In this document: positions 1-13,772 of the stretch, piece by piece
Layout of the letters: every line of letters begins with the position of its first letter
Numbering within the stretch: position 1 is the first letter of the stretch
Source: Anseranas semipalmata
Lineage: Eukaryota; Chordata; Aves; Anseriformes; Anseranatidae
Reading direction: 5' to 3'
Assembly (NCBI GenBank): GCA_013399115.1
Contig: VXAA01005204.1
Coordinates: 35,768-99,767 of the forward strand
Length of the DNA: 64,000 nucleotides
Translations under genes and position numbers: made by a program
Notes under the pieces: generated by a model
Seen by the model: only the letters and a program-made list of their open reading frames with translations
Told to the model about the DNA's origin: nothing
The model's database searches: none

Positions 1-3000
1 ATCAGTCATTTGAAGACATTTCTGTGCTTATAAGACATCAGTCTTTAGAATACTTAATCTACCAAAACACCAGTTTTGTAAAATACAATGTAAAGAATGA
101 TGCTCTTTTCTACCACTTTGGTTATCCCACCCCTCAACGCCATACAATGCCTGGTAAAGAGAAGACAGTTAAGGAAAGGAAGAAGCAAAGATATTCTTCA
201 TTGTAATACATAAATTACCAGTATCACTAAAATTTCAACCAAATTATGGAAAAAGATCGTGACTGTGCAGATTTTTGGTTCTCTTGTCAGAGTGGAATGT
301 GTATAAAAGTGAGAAGCGCAAGTTTTCAGATACTGCTCATCAATCAAATTAAACAAATCTCAGCAGGCACAGAAAAACAAGCAATGCTACTACCTCATAT
401 CTTGCTACCTCTTTCTGCTTCCATCTGCTGTTGTACCAGTATTACAGAAATTAACAACCAGTTTAATCCTGACAGGCAAAGAGTATAAGTATTACTGTTG
501 CAGAGAAAGGTAAAAATAAGCTCTTATTCTTTACCTCAGTTTCAACCAACTCCACATGGTTCTTCATGCTTTTCTGAAGCAAACTGCCAGACCACTGTGA
601 CTTGCCCAAATCCAAAACTGAACTCTCAGTTCCCGGATCTCAGCTAGGGCATCAAACTGGGGTGGTTTTCCTGGAAAGAGGGATTTCTCCACAGACCATT
701 TAAGACGGCTCTAACACTGGCTTCAACATATTTTGAGATATAGCTCAAGATACATATGTGAGCTCCTACAGGCACAACTGTGGCACAGAATAATGTGTGT
801 ACAGAAACTGCTGGAAGTCTGAAAGAGATTAGGTGAAGGATATGAAAATTAACATAATAGTTAGTTCCATCTAATTATGCGCAATGCATCCCTCATTAAG
901 AAATTTCAGTAAAGTGGTAGAAACAACAAATCTTAGTGTTCCTACTTCAATTAAAATTTGATAAAAGCTTGATTTAGGAAAAGATCAGGATGTTTACATC
1001 CTTTCATCCTTGTTCCCCCCTATATAGAAAATATTTCAAATCCTTAGATATAGATTTTACAGAAGGGAAAGAGATATTTCTCAACACTGCTATCACAGAA
1101 AAACTGGAAACAGATGGATCTTGTATATTGGTTTGATGCGACCACATTGATTATCAACTAGTTGCATGATTAACCACCAGACTTGGGCAGGATATTATCA
1201 GCCATCTATTTCTCTTAATAGATACACACTTCAGAAGAAAAAACATGCTTGGTATCTTTCAACTGGACTTGGTAAGAATGGCCTTAAAGTTCGCTTTTTG
1301 AGTGAAATGGAAGAAAACATCACTGAAGCATTTCTGTGGTCCACTGATCCGTCTCACCAGACTTCCCAACCTCTTTCCAACATTTTAGGGCACAGAAACG
1401 CAGCAGCTCCAACCAGAGCCACTTTCTAACCAGTCAGCTTTTCTTCAGGCTGTGAAGACTGACTCTCTCAAAGTCAACTCTGACACTGTATCAAGTTAGA
1501 CATCCAGTATCTGACATACGCATGCTTTGCACTTAGCTTATGAAATGTTAACTACTATTTATGTTTGGTAGAGAGAGTCCCAACTCAAAGATGATAGTAT
1601 AATATAATAAATAACAAGTACAATTCTTCTCTATGATTTATTGTTTTCAAGTATGCTAGCATATGCAATTAAAAAAAAAGTAATTAAAGCAACTTACATA
1701 CTTCCTAAATTGAATGCCTAGAGTGACCCCTACCGGTCTGCTACGCACCTGAGCAAAGACACAAACCGACGAAAACCATCACTACAGGGAATGCACCCAC
1801 GCTAATTTACATGGACAAACATCAGGTAAAGAACATACACACTTTATTCAAGTTACAGCATGACTGATACTAATAATTCAGAGGCAAAAATACTCCAGTG
1901 CATCCTATGGACTTTTAAAAATTAATACTTCCTTTTATTGTAAATAACAAAATAAACAAGCAGAGGGCTTGTAAAGTTGCCTACCATATACCCGTACCTA
2001 TGGCTGAGAGACATTATTATTAGGAGTTTAAATGTTTCCCCCAAAAATTCTTAGAAAACACCTAGGAGAAACGAACTTCAATCTATTAGTTTTTAAATGA
2101 GAAAAATACATACTTACTGTGCTTTCCCAATTAAACACGAAACACTACAACAAGCCTCCATGAATCAGACTAATTTTGCTACTGTTTATATTATACATAA
2201 CACACAAATTCACAGAAGTATCTATTTATTTGTCTAAATACTATCTGGTTTAATACACAACTATCTAATAAGCCAGACGACCAATAACGTGCTCTGTAGT
2301 ACACATATCACCTAACATACTATTTATTAATTTAAACAATTAAAGTCATAGGACAATCAGTTAAAGATCTTACCAATAATGAGTATGCTCAAAGACTAAT
2401 AAAAAAAGAATATGACTGTTTATTTGAAGTGCTGAATGTTCACTTTTGTTTTTTAACGAATTATATATTAGACACACACGTATGTGAAGTCAGTACCCAA
2501 CTGGGCTCAAAACCAACTTGAAAACAGTAAAGCTTGCACTAAATGTGAATTCTCAGTGCACTTCTTTGACCATTAGGCTTTTTAATAACAAAGACATATA
2601 ATTACAACATAAAGTGTGCAGGATATAGACCAAACGAGAGGACCTTTTGCCTTTGATTTCACTTCAGCCAAGATTCCTTCCAAGAATCTAGTAAGAGAAA
2701 GCAATTTCCACTTCTAAAGGAAACCTTTGCTTAGAAAGCTTAAGTAATAGACAGAAATCCAATGTTCCCTCCCTGCTTAAAAATTCACGCAAATTAAGAG
2801 GAATATCCTGTAGCTATTGCAAGTTTCCGCTGCACCTAAACCAAGCGAGCCCACTGTTGCACAATACTTGCTTATACTGGGAACTTACAAAAAACATCAC
2901 TGGTCCCAGCTGCTCAGGGGTAGCTGGAACCTGGAGGCAAAATCTGGACCTCTGAACTTCTCAGTGGTCACGTGCAGTCTGGCCTACACCCTGCCTCTTT

Positions 3001-6000
3001 GTGACCGCTCATCAAGTGAACCATTGATGAAGCGAACAATTACAGCCCAAAGTTGTTTTTAAAATGCATTCAACCAGTGCTAATTTAGCGCACCAAATCC
3101 CTAGAGCCTTCAACAGGAGCTCCACATGTTATAGAGATTTTATTTTTGGGAGCCATATTTAAATATTTACAGTGTTACACAAAGAAGGATAAAAGAAAAA
3201 AACAATGACATGCTATAAAACATTTAAGAAGCCTGTAACTTAACATTTTTTTTCAAAACTATACAGGGAACTTTGCTATTATTTCCACTGAAATGCACAG
3301 AGTACTACAATATCCTCTGTGAAAGTATAAATTTAGACATTATTACGCTGGGGAAAAAAAAAAAAAAAAGGACACTGAGGTTAAAAGTCAAGTGCTCCAA
3401 AGTCAGGAAATTCAAGAAATAAAGCTGCCATGTACAATTTAATCTATTCCTTAGGGCTTAATGCCTCAGAGATAATTAAAAACTTATTTTGCATGATCTT
3501 GGTGCCATTCAGTGAGCAAGCACTCCCATGTTGTTGTGGTATGCCTTGCTCACTTTTGATCCCAGGCCTTGCAAGTGCCATCTAAACCCTGAACTGAACC
3601 AAGCATTACCAACTTCCTTATGACCAATTTTTCTATTGTATCCTTACCAGACTATGTCAGCTCTTCACAAAAATAAAGTACAAGTAACATTACTGTCATC
3701 TTTTGTGAATGTAGAAATAACACACTGACACACTTGATTCAAGAACCTGCAAAAACATTCGCTAATTCCAGACATCCGATTTGTGATACCAAGAAGTAAA
3801 TCTGGCAGAAAGCTTCTCTAAGAAATGATTTACCAAGCCTGAGCACTTAAACTAGGAATCCATTGCCAGCCAGGTTCCTTCAGAGAGAGTGTCAAAAGTC
3901 ATCGGAGAAGTTGCCAGGGGAGGGGAAAGTCATGTCCACAGCTTTGAGGCAAACCTAAGAGATGGATCCCACGAGGGCCACGCACTGCAGGAAGTTCAGC
4001 CCCTGAAGCGAGCCTGGGCCTTTCCACAATCTGTGAAAAAGTTGAAGAACCTAAATCTTCAGAACTTCTGTCCCCTGCAGTCTGCTTGGTGAGACAGGGA
4101 GTCTATAGCTTTGCATTACATCAGAAAAGGAGACTGTTTCCAAGCTGTCTACACTAACAGAAGGGGCCTAAGTCTATTAAAAACCTTCATGCCCTCTCTG
4201 CAGTAGCAGAAAGTAACGCAATGCCAAAGCTGTTGCCAAGCCAGCTCCAGGACCTGATGTATTACTCTGCTGTAGTCTGCTCTGATCAAACTACAGCTTT
4301 TTACCCGTATCAGGTTCCAAGACCTGATCTCTGTGTGGCAACGCAAAGCCGCGCTGTGTCTGCAGGGATGTAACAGCCTATTTGGCTGATTTGGGCGCTT
4401 CCACACTCAACTCCTTTTCAGAGCGTGTTCTCATGGTACCTTGTGTCCTCTGCAGATTTGAGTGTCCAAAGGACCTCTCTAGCAACAGATGGGCAGTCTG
4501 TGCATGCACTGAGCTCTTGGGTAAAAACCACTCAGGAAGGCCTGGACATGAACCAGTAAGCAAAATTAAATCTTGTGTCTCTTGTTCGATCTCTCCAAAT
4601 AGGCCTGTGCTGAAATTGTTCTTAGGGAAAAAAATTAATACTTAGCTTAGTTAAGTGCCTTGGCGATCCAGCATTGAGGCCAGTCAAAGGCTGTCAGCCA
4701 CTACACAAATTACCCAGCTACTCACTTGCCTTCCTTGATAAATTGATTAATCGGTCCCCAAAGCTGTTCAGCAAATCTGCTGGTGATTTGTAAATGAAAT
4801 CATGTTCCACTGTCTACAAACTAAGAATTAAGAACTGTTATAATGCAGGAGGTAAAAAGGGGCTTCTGTCATACAAATTTTGCAACCAGGGACTGAGTAA
4901 ATGTTGACTCTTATCGCCTACTTACCACGCTGCCCACCACAATCTCACCCTGTTTCCTTGAGAAATACAGAAACTGCCTGCAGGAGCTACAAGGAATGCA
5001 GATCTTTCATCTTAAGTCACCTTCCCTATTAATAACTGTGATTCTTGCATACTAAGGATTTCCAATCCAGTTAGCACCAAACACCCTACTGATGCCAAGG
5101 ATAGCAGTGAAATACAAGGGGCTTATTTAGTGTTCAGGCCAGAGGCACATCGCCATACTGCTGTACACTCAACGTTTTGCACCAAGCCTTCTTTTCTGAA
5201 GTATTAGTCTTGCAGGAACTGCAGACGATTTTTTGATCATTTCCTTGGTGTTAAAGGTAAAAAGCTACATCTGAATGTAAGCAATAAATGGATTACAGAC
5301 ATTGAGAATAAAGTAAAGCTAAGCTACCTATAGATGTGTCTGACTAAGAGCAGCAAAAGGGAACTGGAATGGCAGGTGGCATAGCACTACTTTACTGCCT
5401 TGCTCTACCTTTGACTTCTGGCAAAGTACATGGTCTGAGATGCAAGAGAGCGCATTAGTGCTCTACAGAACACACACAGGACCAAGCACACAAGAACTTT
5501 ACTGGAAGTCATTACACAGTGCCTCCTGCATTAGGACAGAGACAAGGTCTGCACTAGTGGGGAACATACAAGAAACGTCAGGCAAAGAAGACAGCACTGA
5601 TCTTTAAGCACCAAAGCCCACATTGGCAAGGCACAGCTCACCCATGAAGTTAAAAACAGGTACTTAATTAATGCACTAACCAAATGCAAGATTAGATGGT
5701 ATCTTCATTAAGTTCTGCAGGCAGATAACACAGTGGCAACAGCCACTACACAAATTTCCCTGAAATATTCTGTTACTCTTTAAAACACAGGTCTCTGATC
5801 AGCTCCTGAAAATTCTTGTTAGTAACTGGCACAAACTGCTTGGTCTTTGTTCTTTGATTTCTGTCATTAGGAAATGTGAAGAGTCTTCTAACTTTCCAAA
5901 CTTGTATAGTCCACCTTCATGCCTCTTCAGATCAGACAGGACTGAGGTGGAACAGATATGTGCTTTCAGGTGTTAACTCTGAAAAAGGCTCCTGCAGGGC

Positions 6001-9000
6001 TTTCCCCTCATAACAGCTTGCCTGTATCCTTTTTTAACAGACAGGTGAGGACAAAGGCCCGTACTAGGGCTAGACAGCTAGAGCTCTGATCAGCCCCCCT
6101 GCCGTTCCTGTCCCTGTGCTGCTTGCCGCTTCACAGGTAAACCAACAATCTAGCTACCTCTTCATAATCTAGCCATCTAGCAATTTAAACATTTAAAGAG
6201 CTTGCATTTTATGGCAGAAATTATACACAGGAAGAGGTACACTGAGGTAAGAGTCCCAACAAATTTTTGACTAGCTTATAGAGTGCGATGTTTTCCCCCA
6301 GTGGTCTGCACCTCCCTTCACTGCTGCGTACACACACAGTTATGGAAACAGATACACTTGCTCCAGTTCTTCACTGTTATTGTTTTTAAGTCTGAAGTAC
6401 TAAACAAATAAATACTGGTGTCAGTGTAAATACTGAACAAAATGCTTTACTGAATAATAAGAGCAGTGTTTAAACAAGGAAAAGAAAAAAATCTGATGTG
6501 ACAAGTCTGCCCCAGTCGCTGCTCTTGCCTCAAAATTTAATGCTACTTGGGAACAGTAGAGAATGACTAGCTCCCAGGAAAACCTTGCAAAAGGGTCTCT
6601 TGAGCAAACTAAACAGAAGATGTTTCTTCTCCTACCTGGAGAGGCAGAGATGGTGCAGCTCATGATTGTTTCAGTGACGATTCCACTATGAGAATCTCTA
6701 ATAGTTCTAAGGGGAAGAGAACAGAGCAACTCTGGATGAACTGTCAAGATTTGTAGAAAGCCACATAATTTGTAAGTGATAAGACATTAGGGAATGGATA
6801 TAGGTAAAATTGTTGAAATAATGCAGAGAATGATTACTGAGTTTTAGTGGAAGCTTACAAAAATAAGCTTTAGCAAGACTTTACTGGAAGATGGCCAGCT
6901 GTACTTCAGACCTTCCACAGAAGTTGCTTACACAAGTTTTCTGCATATTCTCTCCCAGTACTGAAAGACCTCAGGCAAGTCTATTCTAGTCCTGTATTTC
7001 TGTGAGTTACCTAGCTCACCGTGCTGTCTCAAGGCAGGACCGACTGTACTTAGTCTTGACAGAAACATCTAAGCCTCATGCAGATGGAGTTTCCGTACTC
7101 TACTCCTGAAAGTTACTCTCATACTGCAGTATTTTCATTATTCAACACCATTTCATAATGAATCTTCTGAGAATTCTTTCTTCTGGTGGAGAGGACAAGA
7201 AATTGCCCATCGTAGGATCACAGCATCTCCAGTCCACAGACTGACTGCCTCCTTTCTCTTTGCAACAGCCTTTTATCTTACCGAGGATTGTTAAAGTTCC
7301 TGCTCTTGCCTTTCACGTTGTAAAAAAAATGGTACATTTCATTCTTCACAGTGATCAGCAATCTAGAAAGTAGTGTAATAAGTCATATCCCCTCCTACAC
7401 TGCTTTCTTTTGTGGATGCTCTTTCCCCATAGGCTCATGTGCTTCTTAAGAGTGCAGTACTTAAACTGGACATGGTTGTCCACCGCAGTACACACTCCAC
7501 TCATCATTGGTAAGGACTACTCTCGTCTTTCAAAACCCCGACACGTACAGCTAACATTAGTGACACGGCCGTCTTGCGATGCACAAGCCCCACGTCTGTT
7601 CAGGAAGACCTGTTACTTAATCTGTTGGATCTTACGCTGCATTACCAAATATTTTTGTTGAAAACAGCACTTGGCATCAGTTCCTGTTGAATTAGCACCC
7701 TACTTTCATTTCTTGAATTATCTTTCCAATTCACCAAATTTATTTTAAATTCTACTCTTGTTCGGCAGCATGCTCACTGTCACTTCCACTTTGGTGTTGA
7801 TGGCAAGTTTAAATTAAGGACACTATTCCATCATCCAGGTCATTAAAGCATCACCTCATACAGGACCACAAACAGACCCCTCTGCAATACCACCCAATAA
7901 ATCCCTCCAACGTTGGCATATGCATGTGCTTCTGCATACCTGTACCCACATATGCACAACATATGTGTGTGCATGCAGGCCTATCTTCTGCCCCTATGTG
8001 AACATAAGGAATTTGGCTTTGGTGTTTGCTTAGCGCCAACTCATTTAGCTTGCTCCAGTACAAATAAAACTCAAATGTTAAGAGCATCTGCACTGGATTC
8101 AACTAACTTGTACTTTCCACAGCTGACAGCATTTTTTAACTAGGAAGCATGGCAGAACTCTTTTATTGATGCATGTATAACACATCAGCTAAGCACACTG
8201 CAAAATGTACAGTAAGTTTCAAAGAAATTATACTACAAAAATCTCTGCCAAGAAATAAAAGCAAAACATTTTCAGAAGTTGGTCTACCTCAAGCTTGAAA
8301 AGAAATTTTCCTTCTTTCTTTTCATGTACAATACGCAACAGTGGGTTCTGACCCTAGCCCAGAGTTCCTCCAAGGAACTGTATAACGCAATAGTATTTTT
8401 CTGAACATATTTAGAACAGAAAGTGAAAAAATGCAGGCTCATTTGAACATTTTGCTTAGCTAAACAAAACTGCTAAGCAAATGTGGAAGCTGAAGAGGGA
8501 AGGAAAGCGACAGACTTGCACAGACTTGCTAGCGGGGTGCTCAGAGTTACATTGCTGTCAGAAATTCCCTAGGTAAAACTAAAAAGAAATGGATTGTGCT
8601 CAAGCATTTTTATAAATTCCTCAGAGATACCATGAATATTAATAAGAACATTTTTTAAAACAGTCTGTTAAATAATAAAGTATGTGCATGTATGCCATAC
8701 TAATGTACAACAACTGAATAAAAATTTGCTCTTCCCACAGGACTCACTAATACATTTTTTTCTGTACTTCAGAGAAATTCTTGTTAACCTAAACTAACAT
8801 GTTCAAAATAACAAGATTCAATGATCTGGCAGTTTTTAAGAACAGATTACTGACACGATTTTGAATGTTTCTTAGATGAAATCACTAACATTAACACCTT
8901 CACATTAATCGATTGGTGTCAGCAGAATTCTGGAGAGCTATGCTGCAGGCTCCAACAGCAAAGTAGTAATCAATTAAGGAAGTCAGCTGAAAAAAAATGA

Positions 9001-11512
9001 TGCAAAGATCAGAGTTGTCAATGGCAAAATAATCTCATCTCAGTGGTGTCAAAGGGAGAGTAAAAAAAAAATGTCACACACTTATTTCATAATGAAAGAA
9101 AACTACTGTACACAAAGATTTAATTGTCCAACAATTCACAAATAACTAATTAAAATCTATGAATAAATTCTTCAGAAAACTATATTACAGAGCTTTTTTT
9201 TTTTTTTTAAACAGTACTGAGGAGCATTCTCGCTAAAAAATGTTGCGATTTTATTTAGAGTACTAAAGCTCCAAATAATACTGAGTTAAACTCCAAGAAA
9301 ATAATAATCGAATATACACAGTTTAGTCCATGGAAATTACTTAACATTTTTACATCTTAAGCACCATTTTTTCCCAATAGGGAGAAACAAAGCCACTGAA
9401 TTTTGTCTGTATGTTGCATCCATAAACAACTCGTAAGCACAAATAATGCTGCTTTGTTAAGCTGCTAAATTCTTGTATCTGCTGAGTTAGCAAAGATGTC
9501 CATGGCAGGGTGTTGAGAAGGGGGGCGTTAAATACCACTCAAAATAGGGTTCTCATTTCTCCATACTCTTTGTTTGGCTATCACCATCATGAGGGCCTCT
9601 GCCACGTTACATGCCATAGAAAGCTACCTGACACAATCTGTAGTGCATTCTTTACCTTCCACAAGCAAACCATCAGAATCTATTAAAATTACTTTACGCC
9701 GATAGCACTAGAGACATGACAAATCACAGGCCAAGAGTCAGATACCAAAGAATGTGTCTCAGGGCGTTAGGGCCAGGCCCATTTGCAAGCAAATGATATT
9801 GTGTGAAGCTGGCATGCTCAGTGCATGACAAACTGATGCAATTTCAGTACTGTCGGAGAAGCTGGCTGAGATTTCTCTGATGCTGGCTACGGTTAGTGTA
9901 CAGAATTGTGCAGAGTTCCCAGATTTGAATCACTTGGGGCCTGAGAGGGCTTCACTTGACAAGCCACAAATAATTACACTACACTCTTTCTATTGTACTC
10001 TATTATTTTGCCTCTTATCTGTAGGCTTTGAGCACTCATGAACAAGCAAGGTCGCTTCTATTTTGACCATGATGCAACAAAACATTGTTCTTTTGTGATA
10101 TGATAAATAAAACACAGCCCTGCAGACTAAACATTTTTATCAGGTCCATTTTCCACTTTTATAAGCAACAACAACTTTGGGAGCTTGTTAGCAGAGTAGA
10201 GGTTGGAAATAACCATGCAGGCAGGTTCATGAGCTTTTCACTTAGGAGTGTGATACAGCTATCTCGTTATTGCAAAAACTCATTTGAGAAATGGGGCATT
10301 AAGTTCTTAGCCCTTAACAGATAACAGTTATATCTGTGATTACTTTAAGCAGGTTTTTACCCCCTTTCAAATCAGCAATTTTTGACAATTTAGTTGGTGA
10401 GTAGCAAAAAATAGTTCTGAATGGGCAGCATGTTGCCACTTCTTACCCAGACACCAAATACATTTCTAAACTAAAGTAACTGCATTTTCTGTATCAGTTC
10501 ACAAAACATGTTATTCAAACACCTAAGCAGTTGGAAAGTTTTGCTTTAGTAGTATAATCTTGGCCCCTGAATTTAAAAAGAGTAATGACATTCATAACAT
10601 TCACATAAAAAAAAAAAAGTGGAGCAAAAGAATAAGCAGTGGCATCTGTGGCTTAAGCAACTACATTGTAGTCACCTTTATCTAGCTTACGGAACATTCA
10701 ACTTTCAGAAAAAAATGCCTTCCTTCTCCCATGGATAAGGCAAAAATAAGGCTGATAATTTAGGGTTCCGTATTACAAACCAGATGGCACTCCTTTTTTC
10801 AGTCTTAAAGCTATGTTTAGAGGTTTTCTAAAGCTGCAATTAGCCACAAACCATCTAGTAGTAAGGGAAAAACTAAAATATGAATACTAAATGCATGTAG
10901 GAATAAAATGATTCTTAAAACTGTTTCTGATTCCTATTAACATATTCCCCTTACATTTACTTTCCAGATACATACACAGTAGCAATTAAGCACCAAAAGA
11001 TAAAGAGAAAACGTTAAAAGACTTCTTAACCAAAAGTGATGAACTTAAAAAATATTATCCTCCTTTGTCACTAATTCAGGCCAACATAAAGATTGTCTTA
11101 TCTGAGAGAAGACAATGACTATCCTCTCTAGCAATCCTGACAAAATCTTACAAAGTTCTGTTTTAAAATACCTAAGAATATTCTTTCCCTCTTCCTAACT
11201 GGTATGAAGAACTTTATGGCAAAACCCGGAAGTCTGACATCATAATATTTCTGCCACAGGAAAGCAAAATTGAAAATACCAAAGAACCAGACTGTGATGT
11301 ATAAGGGAGATACAGAAGGAAAAATACAGCATACTCAGCCACACTTCAGAATCTACTTGAGCTTTGTAATCTCTGTGTCAAAACAGATTTTTTAAAACAC
11401 TCCTATGGAACGGTGAAAAGAAGGAATTGCTACCAATCACATATCCACAGTCTAAGCGCTCAGCAAAATGAAAGGCCTCTGATATTTTCTATTTAATACC
11501 AAAAGCAGATGC

Positions 11513-11531
11513 TTTTTTTTTTTTTTTTTTA
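11513..11531. repeat. Poly(T) tract
   Basis: About nineteen consecutive T in otherwise ordinary AT-rich sequence. Confidence 0.85.
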
Positions 11532-13709
11532 CTGCTTTTTTATGCTCTCTCATTACGAGTTAAAATCAGAAGCTAGGTCTTTGTATTTTAGAGGGAGAAT
11601 AGATCTTCAATTAAAATTTAGCTTTTAAATGTTCTCTAACATACTTTCAAAAACTGAAGGGTTTGGAATTTCATGTAGCTTATGTCATTGCAGAACATAA
11701 TTTTTCTTAAAATTTGGCAGAAATCAGAAAAGCAACAGGCTAATACATTTTCTGAGTCTATAATCACATTGCATCGAACTCCAAATCTGTTTTACAGTTA
11801 CAGACCGTTCAACTCCAAATCCATTTTGTTGTTTCTTCACAGCTTTCAAGCAAAGTAAATATTGTTACAACTTTCTTTGACATCCCTATAAATCTATTAG
11901 CCCTTTAATTTATGATTAAAATGAAGACGTGTTCCTTATGTTTCCACATCTCAAGAGAACAAGGAAGTTAGATTGTAATTACCATCACAGCTTGACTGCA
12001 AGGCAGACACATGACCAGGTAGTCCTCCTCCTTGAAAGAGCTGGATTACTAAGTAACAAGAAGGGAATCCAAACCCAAAGAAACAGAGCCCTGTGCAAGG
12101 CCAGAAGTAAAGGCAGTTAGCTGAAGTGTGTACAGTCGCTTTTCATAAAAGCAGTTCCCTGTAATCAATACAAACTTGCTGCTGAACAATTGATTGTTTC
12201 ACCGCACAATCAAGACTTTGTTTGTCCTTATGTAAGAGATGATAGGAAAGCTTTAGATTTCATTATTTTCCAATTTGGAGATACTGCAGCACATGAATAC
12301 CTTCTGCTCCAGTACAAAAACAGAACCCATTTTTAAAAAGTGAATCAATTACAGGACAAGACAGGGAACATATAAAATAAAATAATGAAGATCAGTAATT
12401 CTTATCGCACAGTTTCCAAGGTACACTATGGGGAAAAAAAGACTATCACAGAAGTTCTGTACCCTTTTCACTACACTAAAGAGTTAAGCAGTCAAACAAT
12501 AATGACACGGATAAGGACAGATGTTACTTTTCACAGCATCTCATCGGCAAACAGCTATTACCAGTGTAGGCAATCCCTTTCAAGAGTGAGTTTTGGAGCT
12601 CTCTGTTCCATGCAGGCAATTTAACAACTGTTGCCTAGAGGCCCTATTCTTAGCTGTGACCCACAAACACTGTGGTACACAAACAAATAATCTACTGAAC
12701 AGAAGGTGCCATGGAGGTTCGAGCGTCGTTCCTGATAAATTACCTACCCGATCTCTATCTGCACTGGTGGCAGCTTCGGACTCGAAAGCACCTTTACAGA
12801 TTGCCTACACACCCGTTCCTGGAGCCGGGGGTTGTTATGAGCAGGAGGGGGAGCTCTCACCGCACTGGCAGCGGAGGAATGGGAGCAAACGTGTTTCGGT
12901 GAGAACCTGGGACGCAGATGGTGCCTCTTTCTTTTACACTCTTTCTTTCCCCTCTTATTTCAATGCCTAGAAGTATCCAAGCATTGCTGTCGTGCCCCAG
13001 GTAACTTCATTTAGAACAAAATAACACACATCGTTTATTAGTTTACAAAACGTGCAATTCTTATTGCATTGTATTTAGGTAGAACTCGTAATAAAAAAGA
13101 CCATTCCAGGAAAGAGAGTATCCTTGTTTTAGCTACTAGATAGTTGTCATCAGGAAATCCAAGGATAAACAGTTTGTTAACAGACTTCAAACACTTACAG
13201 TTTCATTTCCCATTAAGAATACAATGTCACTTACAAAGTAAATCACAACACTTCTGCTTTGTCATCAAAGTCCTCTTTCAGAAGACTCTACAAAATGCAA
13301 TTTTAGCCTTTCCCAAACCACAGAAATCTAAGGCTTACCAAAAAGTGAGAATGAAAATTGGATGCACGTCCTCATACAATTCTTGTAAAACTGTAATGTA
13401 AACTGCTGGTGGCTGACAGTAAGCATAATCGAAACACAGTAACTGGAAAGCCTTCCGTGGGACACAGCCAACAGAAGCATTTCCACCAGGCTCGGGGGCA
13501 GCTGCGCAACTGCACCACCACGCGCTCTGCCAAGCGAGCCGTCTGTGCCACGGTCTCCTCATTCCCCACGTGACGGGGAGACCTCTCTGCGCCTCAGCAA
13601 AGCTGCATCGAGGCTGCCTAAACTTTGCCCTCAGCGGCCTGTTGAGTAAGAAACACAACCAGGTCACCAAGCTGCAGTGCAAAGCTCCATTGATTTCTTT
13701 CCTATTTTT

Positions 13710-13772
13710 GTGAATGCCAAGAACCACTAAGATTTAAAGATAATCATTCCAAGATCCACTAAGATTTAAATA
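13710..13772. repeat. Imperfect tandem duplication of about 30 bp
   Basis: CCACTAAGATTTAAA recurs about 32 bp later, each copy preceded by an AAGA(A/T) stretch (CAAGAACCACTAAG and CAAGATCCACTAAG). Confidence 0.8.

Noticed and set aside
6421..6747. A 108-codon minus-strand open frame in the presumed SNX24 intron
   Set aside because: It matches neither SNX24 nor any other family I know and is of a length expected by chance in this much DNA.
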